A stretch of DNA of 10,107 nucleotides from RUG11237 sp045119215 (lineage in GTDB: Bacteria; Bacillota; Clostridia; Lachnospirales; Lachnospiraceae). Location: positions 1-10,107 of the forward strand of contig JBGVDD010000176.1 of the NCBI GenBank assembly GCA_045119215.1. The letters are read 5' to 3'. Below the pieces are notes generated by a model. That model was not told where the DNA came from, did no database searches, and saw only the letters and a list, made by a program, of their open reading frames with translations. The translations under genes were made by a program, and so were the position numbers. Numbering within the stretch: position 1 is the stretch's first letter; each line of letters starts with the position of its first letter. Shown here one piece after another: positions 6,692 to 10,107 of this stretch.

Positions 6692-7324
6692 TTAGTTTGC
6701 TACTTTTACCATGCTGTGTCTTACTACGGTTTCTTTATACATATAACCCTTTTGGAATTCCTCCACTACCTGGTTTTCACCAGCTTCTTCATTTTCTTCA
6801 TGCATTACTGCATTGTGAAAATCCGGATTAAACTCTGTTCCAACAGCCTCGATTGGCTTTACACCAACTTCTTCTAATGCTGTCATCATCTGCTTGTAAA
6901 CCATATCCATTCCACTTACAAAAGGGTCGGCTTTCTGTTCTTCTGTAACTCCTGCAAAGCCTCTCTCAAAATTGTCAATAACTGGCAAAATCTTTTCAAC
7001 AATACTTTTTGCACCGATTTCGTACATCTGAGTCTTTTCTTTCTCTGTACGTTTTCTGTAATTGTCAAATTCCGCCATCTGTCTTTTTAATTTATCTGTG
7101 AGTTCTTCTATCTGTTCGTCTTTTTTATCCTTCTTTTCTTTCTTCTTTCCAAAGAAGGACTTCTTCTCACCTTCTGTCTCTTTTGATTCTTCAGGCGCTA
7201 CTTCTTCGCCTTCCTCTGTTTCTTGTGTTTCCTCTGTTTCTACCTCTTCCTGGGTAGTCTCCTCTTCCACTTCTTTCGTAGCCTCTTCCACCTGGGCTTC
7301 TAAATCCTTTTCCTGCTCTGCCAA
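6692..7324 (-). CDS. grpE: Nucleotide exchange factor GrpE (TTG start)
   Basis: A 210-residue GrpE. Residues 1-55 are Glu/Thr-rich and probably disordered; then comes a basic patch KKSFFGKKKEKKDKK (54-68), the long coiled-coil dimerisation helix (about 70-110, with AEFDNYRKRTEKEK), and the C-terminal beta domain carrying the GrpE signature region (HNAVMHEE... through GYMYKETVVRHSMVKVAN, 170-210). It opens the DnaK nucleotide pocket to release ADP. The first codon at 7324 is TTG. The choice is firm because an in-frame TGA lies two codons upstream (7328-7330), the next in-frame ATG is at residue 83 inside the conserved helix, and AAAGGTGG sits 7 nt before TTG. It follows hrcA by 33 nt and precedes dnaK by 22 nt. 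Confidence 0.98.
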   Translation of the reverse strand: MAEQEKDLEAQVEEATKEVEEETTQEEVETEETQETEEGEEVAPEESKETEGEKKSFFGKKKEKKDKKDEQIEELTDKLKRQMAEFDNYRKRTEKEKTQMYEIGAKSIVEKILPVIDNFERGFAGVTEEQKADPFVSGMDMVYKQMMTALEEVGVKPIEAVGTEFNPDFHNAVMHEENEEAGENQVVEEFQKGYMYKETVVRHSMVKVAN

Positions 7325-7331
7325 CGTTCAT

Positions 7332-7339
7332 CCACCTTT
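7332..7339 (-). promoter_or_regulatory. Ribosome binding site that fixes the grpE TTG start
   Basis: AAAGGTGG on the minus strand ends 7 nt before the TTG at 7324. An ATG at 7331 directly touches this site with no spacing and is out of frame with GrpE, so it is a poor start; the TGA overlapping it is in the GrpE frame. The arrangement supports TTG as the true initiation codon. Confidence 0.75.
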
Positions 7340-7357
7340 CCGTTATGCTTTTATTTC

Positions 7358-8389
7358 TTATTTATCCTTTTTAAATATAGTATCTAACTGTGCCATCAGG
7401 GTTTTCATTGCATTTAAGGATTTCTCATAATCCATTCGTTTTGGACCAATAATTCCTATTGTTCCCTGCATACCCTCTTCTAATTCATAGGTTGCTGTGA
7501 TTACACTACAGTCTTTCATGGTCTGCACCGGTGTCTCACTTCCAATGTACACCTGTATTCCTGTGCCACTTTCGTCCGATAAGGTTTCCTGCACCAGCTC
7601 TGTCAACGGTTTCTTTTCCTCAAAGGTGTTGATTAACTCACTAGCCTTCTCACTGTCCGACAATTCCGGATATTTAAAAATATTGGTTGCCCCACTGGTA
7701 TAGATTTCTAACTCATCTTCCATCTTGATGGCTTCCACTACCGCATCGATGACCTCGCTGACAATGTCACTGTGAATACCTGCCTGAACCTTCATATTTG
7801 AAATCATGGATAAATTTATCTCTTCTAAACTCAAACCATTTAAATTTGTGTTCAACAACATATTTAATTTCAATAATGTTTCATTATCCAGACTTTCCCG
7901 AAGGTCAATGATTTTGTTTTTTACAATGTTTCCTTCTACCACAACCACTGCCACAATCTGTTTTTCATCTACCATAGATAGCTGAATAAATTTTAGTTTG
8001 TTTCTGTGGTAAGTTGGTGCGGACACCATTGCCGCATAATTTGTGTTACTGGCCAAAACTTTTACAATCTGTTTTAGCACTAACTCCATCTTGTCCTGTC
8101 TGTCAATCATGAGTTCTTTGATTTCCATAACCTGACGTTCTTTGTCTTCCATAATTCTATCCACATAGAAACGATATCCTTTGTCCGAAGGAATTCTTCC
8201 TGCCGATGTATGGGGCTGAACGATATATCCCATATCCTCCAAATCAGACATTTCATTTCGAATGGTAGCAGAACTTAAATTAAGATCTGTATATTTGGAA
8301 ATTGTTCTAGAACCTACCGGTTCCCCGGTTTCTAAATAGTTGCGAATGACCGCCTCTAGTATCTTAGTTTTTCTTTCATCTAATTCCAT
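7358..8389 (-). CDS. hrcA: Heat-inducible transcription repressor HrcA
   Basis: A 343-residue HrcA of normal family length. The N-terminal winged helix-turn-helix (about 1-75) includes NYLETGEPVGSRTISKY, the recognition stretch LSSATIRNEMSDLE (38-51), and HTSAGRIPSDKGYRFYVD (60-77), all hallmarks of HrcA. The middle is a GAF-like dimer domain (about 105-225 and 280-335) with an inserted segment (about 225-275). HrcA represses by binding CIRCE, and a perfect CIRCE site lies 41 nt upstream of its start codon, so it controls its own operon. In Bacillus, HrcA activity depends on GroEL; whether that holds here cannot be seen in this window. The ATG at 8389 has AAAGGAAG 7 nt upstream. It is the first gene of the heat-shock operon, its usual place in Firmicutes. 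Confidence 0.99.
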   Translation of the reverse strand: MELDERKTKILEAVIRNYLETGEPVGSRTISKYTDLNLSSATIRNEMSDLEDMGYIVQPHTSAGRIPSDKGYRFYVDRIMEDKERQVMEIKELMIDRQDKMELVLKQIVKVLASNTNYAAMVSAPTYHRNKLKFIQLSMVDEKQIVAVVVVEGNIVKNKIIDLRESLDNETLLKLNMLLNTNLNGLSLEEINLSMISNMKVQAGIHSDIVSEVIDAVVEAIKMEDELEIYTSGATNIFKYPELSDSEKASELINTFEEKKPLTELVQETLSDESGTGIQVYIGSETPVQTMKDCSVITATYELEEGMQGTIGIIGPKRMDYEKSLNAMKTLMAQLDTIFKKDK

Positions 8390-8431
8390 CCATTCACTTC
8401 CTTTGTGGCAAAATCATAATCTTTGTTTCTG

Positions 8432-8458
8432 TTAGCACTCGTTAATGTGGAGTGCTAA
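8432..8458. promoter_or_regulatory. CIRCE operator (HrcA binding site)
   Basis: A perfect match to the CIRCE consensus: TTAGCACTC (8432-8440), nine bases (GTTAATGTG), then GAGTGCTAA (8450-8458). Pairing extends to 11 bp per arm (8430-8460). It lies just downstream of the predicted start of transcription near 8465, so bound HrcA would block early transcription; in the RNA it forms a hairpin in the hrcA leader. Confidence 0.99.
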
Positions 8459-8471
8459 CATCTATGTACAT

Positions 8472-8500
8472 AACATAGCACTTGATACCATAAATGTCAA
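8472..8500 (-). promoter_or_regulatory. Sigma-A-type promoter of the heat-shock operon
   Basis: On the minus strand: TTGACA (8500-8495, consensus), a 17-nt spacer, then TATGTT (8477-8472), preceded by TGC, an extended -10 element. The start is expected near 8465, giving a leader of about 75 nt before hrcA. A strong vegetative promoter held down by HrcA at CIRCE is the standard class I heat-shock layout of Firmicutes. Confidence 0.9.
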
Positions 8501-8531
8501 CCCCATTCTTTATATTTTGCAAAATTTTTCC

Positions 8532-8570
8532 TGGGGATGCGACCCCCTCCTAGAAGATGCGACCCCCTCC
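8532..8570. repeat. Two-unit copy of the 20-bp repeat, between the regulator terminator and the heat-shock promoter
   Basis: Two adjacent units of the family found at 3322-3490. The first (8532-8550) lacks one G of the G-run; the second (8551-8570) reads TAGAA in place of TGGGG. Both keep the 15-base core GATGCGACCCCCTCC unchanged. Orientation matches the large array, and the block sits 2 nt beyond the terminator of the two-component operon and 31 nt upstream of the heat-shock -35 box. Loss of the G arm in the second unit removes its hairpin. Confidence 0.93.
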
Positions 8571-8572
8571 GC

Positions 8573-8606
8573 AAAAAAACCAACGAATATTCTCCGTTGG
8601 TTTTTT
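8573..8606 (-). terminator. Rho-independent terminator of the two-component operon
   Basis: Inverted repeat CCAACG (8580-8585) / CGTTGG (8595-8600) with a 9-nt loop, flanked by seven A on one side and six T on the other. On the minus strand the stem is followed by TTTTTTT. It starts 6 nt after the response-regulator stop codon and is nearly symmetrical, so it may act in both directions. Confidence 0.92.
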
Positions 8607-8612
8607 CTATCA

Positions 8613-9335
8613 TCACACTCCACATTTATATCCCACGCCACGCACGGTTTTGATATATTGGGGTTTATTGTCATCCTGTTCAATTTTCTTTCTCAGATTA
8701 CGGATATGTACGTCCACCGTTCTGGTTTCCCCAGGATACTCGTAACCCCAGATTCTGTCAAGCAACGCTTCTCTGGAAAATACTTTTGTCGGATGTTTTG
8801 CCAAAGTGTACAAAAGTTCGTATTCTTTTAACGCCAGCTCCACAACCCTGCCATCCACAGTCACCTGATGTGAGGTATTGTTAATCACTATATTCCCCAC
8901 GCAGATAATTTCATCTTCCTCTACGGATTCTTCCACGATTTGTTGCTGCTTGCTTGATTTATTCTCACTTCTTCTTAGGACTGCCTTGATTCTTGCCATC
9001 AGTTCATAGATACCAAAGGGCTTGCTTACATAATCATCTGCCCCCACTTCCAATCCCAGAACTTTATTGATTTCCTCACCCTTTGCCGTCAGCATAATTA
9101 CCGGTATATGAGAATTTTCCCTGCTGTTTCGTACAGATTTTAGTACTTCCATTCCGTCCATCCCCGGCAGCATAATATCCAAAAGCATCAAATCTATGTT
9201 CTCTTTTTCCAGGATTTCCAATCCTTCCTCTCCACTGGTGGCGGTAAATACCCGGTACCCATTCTGCTCTAAATTATACGACAACAATTCCAGAATATGC
9301 TCTTCATCATCAATTGCAAGTATCACTTTTTCCAT
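8613..9335 (-). CDS. OmpR/PhoB-family two-component response regulator
   Basis: A complete 240-residue regulator. The receiver domain (1-120) has the acidic pocket D9/D10, phosphoacceptor D53 in LLDIMLPGMDG, T83 and K105 (SKPF). After a charged linker (about 123-142) comes an OmpR-type winged helix (about 143-238) with LALKEYELLYTLAKHP, SREALLDRIWGYEYPGETRTVDVHIRNLRKKIE and the C-terminal hairpin TVRGVGYKC. It should bind DNA as a dimer when phosphorylated by the kinase encoded 24 nt upstream. The receiver (KGEEINKVLGLEVGADDYVSKPF) resembles PhoP/PhoB regulators of phosphate starvation and also WalR; without the targets or the kinase sensor I give no gene name. The ATG at 9335 follows AGGGAG at 9 nt. 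A terminator lies just after the stop. Confidence 0.97.
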   Translation of the reverse strand: MEKVILAIDDEEHILELLSYNLEQNGYRVFTATSGEEGLEILEKENIDLMLLDIMLPGMDGMEVLKSVRNSRENSHIPVIMLTAKGEEINKVLGLEVGADDYVSKPFGIYELMARIKAVLRRSENKSSKQQQIVEESVEEDEIICVGNIVINNTSHQVTVDGRVVELALKEYELLYTLAKHPTKVFSREALLDRIWGYEYPGETRTVDVHIRNLRKKIEQDDNKPQYIKTVRGVGYKCGV

Positions 9336-9359
9336 TAAATTCAGCTCCCTGTTTTACCT

Positions 9360-10107
9360 TTATCTTTCATATGGAAGTTTCACCAGGAATTTCGTTCCAA
9401 CTCCTACCTGACTTTCCACCTCAATGTCACCATTATACATCTCTACAATATGTTTCACAATAGAAAGTCCCAGACCGGTTCCTCCCGTTTTACTGGATCT
9501 TCCTTTATCCCCCCTGTAAAAACGTTCAAAAATTCTTCCCAAATGTTCTTTCTCAATTCCCTTTCCCGTATCCTTCACACTAAAATACAGAAAATTGCCA
9601 TCACTGTAGCACTCCACAGTTACACTGCCCTGTTCTGTATATTTCATTGCGTTGTCAATCAAATTGATAAACAGTTGTTTCATTCTGTCTGCGTTGCAGG
9701 CATAGGGCTTGATATAGGCATCTAATTCCCAGTTAAGTTCCACCCCATCCTTGGTCTTTGACTCCAACAGACTGCTTACCTCCTGAAGAATCTCTTTGAT
9801 ACCATTATCTTTTACATTGTACTCTGCATTGTTTTCTATTTCAGAAAGTACAAGTATATCCTGAATTAAATTGGATAATCTCTCCGTCTCAATATCAATA
9901 ATATCCAAAAACCTGGTTGCCACTTTGGAATCCTGGATTGCTCCATTCTTCAAAGTGTCCACAAAACCCTTGATAGATGTAAGAGGCGTCTTAAATTCAT
10001 GGGAGACATTGGAGACAAAATCGCTTCGCATCCGCTCTAATCTCCTCATTTTTGTAATGTCCTCGAAAATCACAAGAACTCCAGCCAGTTCCTCATTTCC
10101 ATCCCGG
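9360..10107 (-). CDS. Sensor histidine kinase, PhoR/WalK type, C-terminal part (5' end outside window)
   Basis: The frame is open to the window edge; about 248 C-terminal residues are visible. The visible start, RDGNEELAGVLVIFEDITKM, is the end of a PAS domain followed by a signalling helix. Next come the phosphoacceptor H-box NVSHEFKTPLTSIKG, the N-box LFINLIDNAMKYTEQG, the G1 box VKDTGKGI, the F-box IFERFYRGD and the G2 box GGTGLGLSIVKHIVE, so the catalytic core is complete. A GTG at 10073 lies inside the PAS end and is not the real start. The membrane sensor part is missing, so the stimulus is unknown. From the family it autophosphorylates on the H-box His and passes phosphate to D53 of the regulator encoded 24 nt downstream. 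The PAS-DHp arrangement and operon order fit PhoR-PhoP type pairs. Confidence 0.96.
   Translation of the reverse strand, partial: RDGNEELAGVLVIFEDITKMRRLERMRSDFVSNVSHEFKTPLTSIKGFVDTLKNGAIQDSKVATRFLDIIDIETERLSNLIQDILVLSEIENNAEYNVKDNGIKEILQEVSSLLESKTKDGVELNWELDAYIKPYACNADRMKQLFINLIDNAMKYTEQGSVTVECYSDGNFLYFSVKDTGKGIEKEHLGRIFERFYRGDKGRSSKTGGTGLGLSIVKHIVEMYNGDIEVESQVGVGTKFLVKLPYER

Noticed and set aside
7329..7331. ATG as start of grpE
   Set aside because: It is out of frame with GrpE and sits with no spacing against the ribosome site; the GrpE frame has a TGA overlapping it.
10071..10073. GTG as start of the histidine kinase
   Set aside because: The frame continues upstream to the window edge with PAS-domain sequence (RDGNEELAGVL), so the gene starts outside the window.
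8613..10107. Naming the two-component pair phoP-phoR or walR-walK
   Set aside because: Receiver and kinase core fit both groups; the sensor domain, target sites and neighbours needed to decide are absent.

Overview
The window comes from a low-GC Gram-positive bacterium, most likely a member of the Clostridia and probably Lachnospiraceae. The signs are a CIRCE-controlled hrcA-grpE-dnaK-dnaJ operon in the typical Firmicutes order, a DnaK of 623 residues (shorter than the roughly 640 residues usual in proteobacteria), Shine-Dalgarno sites in front of the genes, and an ABC exporter adaptor with a Thr-Pro-rich extracellular tail. The genus cannot be fixed from the sequence alone. Every supported gene is on the minus strand, so transcription runs from high to low coordinates. 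Nothing indicates a tRNA, rRNA, CRISPR array, phage or insertion sequence.

From right to left there are three transcription units. (1) Positions 10107-8613 hold the 3' part of a PhoR/WalK-type sensor histidine kinase (its start lies beyond the window) and an OmpR/PhoB-family response regulator, closed by a hairpin terminator at 8573-8606. (2) Positions 8500-3495 hold the heat-shock unit: a TTGACA-17-TATGTT promoter, a perfect CIRCE operator, hrcA, grpE (TTG start), dnaK, a stem-loop, dnaJ, and a strong terminator directly after dnaJ. HrcA represses this operon through CIRCE; GrpE, DnaK and DnaJ form the Hsp70 folding machine. (3) Positions 3294-1 hold a TTGAGA-17-TAGAAT promoter and a three-gene MacAB/YknXYZ-like ABC exporter: ATPase, a very unusual membrane-fusion adaptor, and the first 75 residues of the permease.

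The most notable non-standard structure is a 20-bp G/C-rich repeat. Both gaps between transcription units carry it in the same orientation and the same slot: terminator, then 2-4 nt, then the repeat, then about 30-40 nt, then the next promoter. One array has seven near-perfect units plus decayed remnants (3322-3490); the other has two units (8532-8570). A 15-base core is identical in all nine good units, while the G-rich arm beside it varies. The second notable element is the exporter adaptor: a 9-residue repeat (four copies) in a long Lys-rich cytoplasmic segment before its single membrane helix, and an extracellular tail with 63 Asp/Glu and no Lys/Arg in residues 601-700. The rest of the window is conventional.
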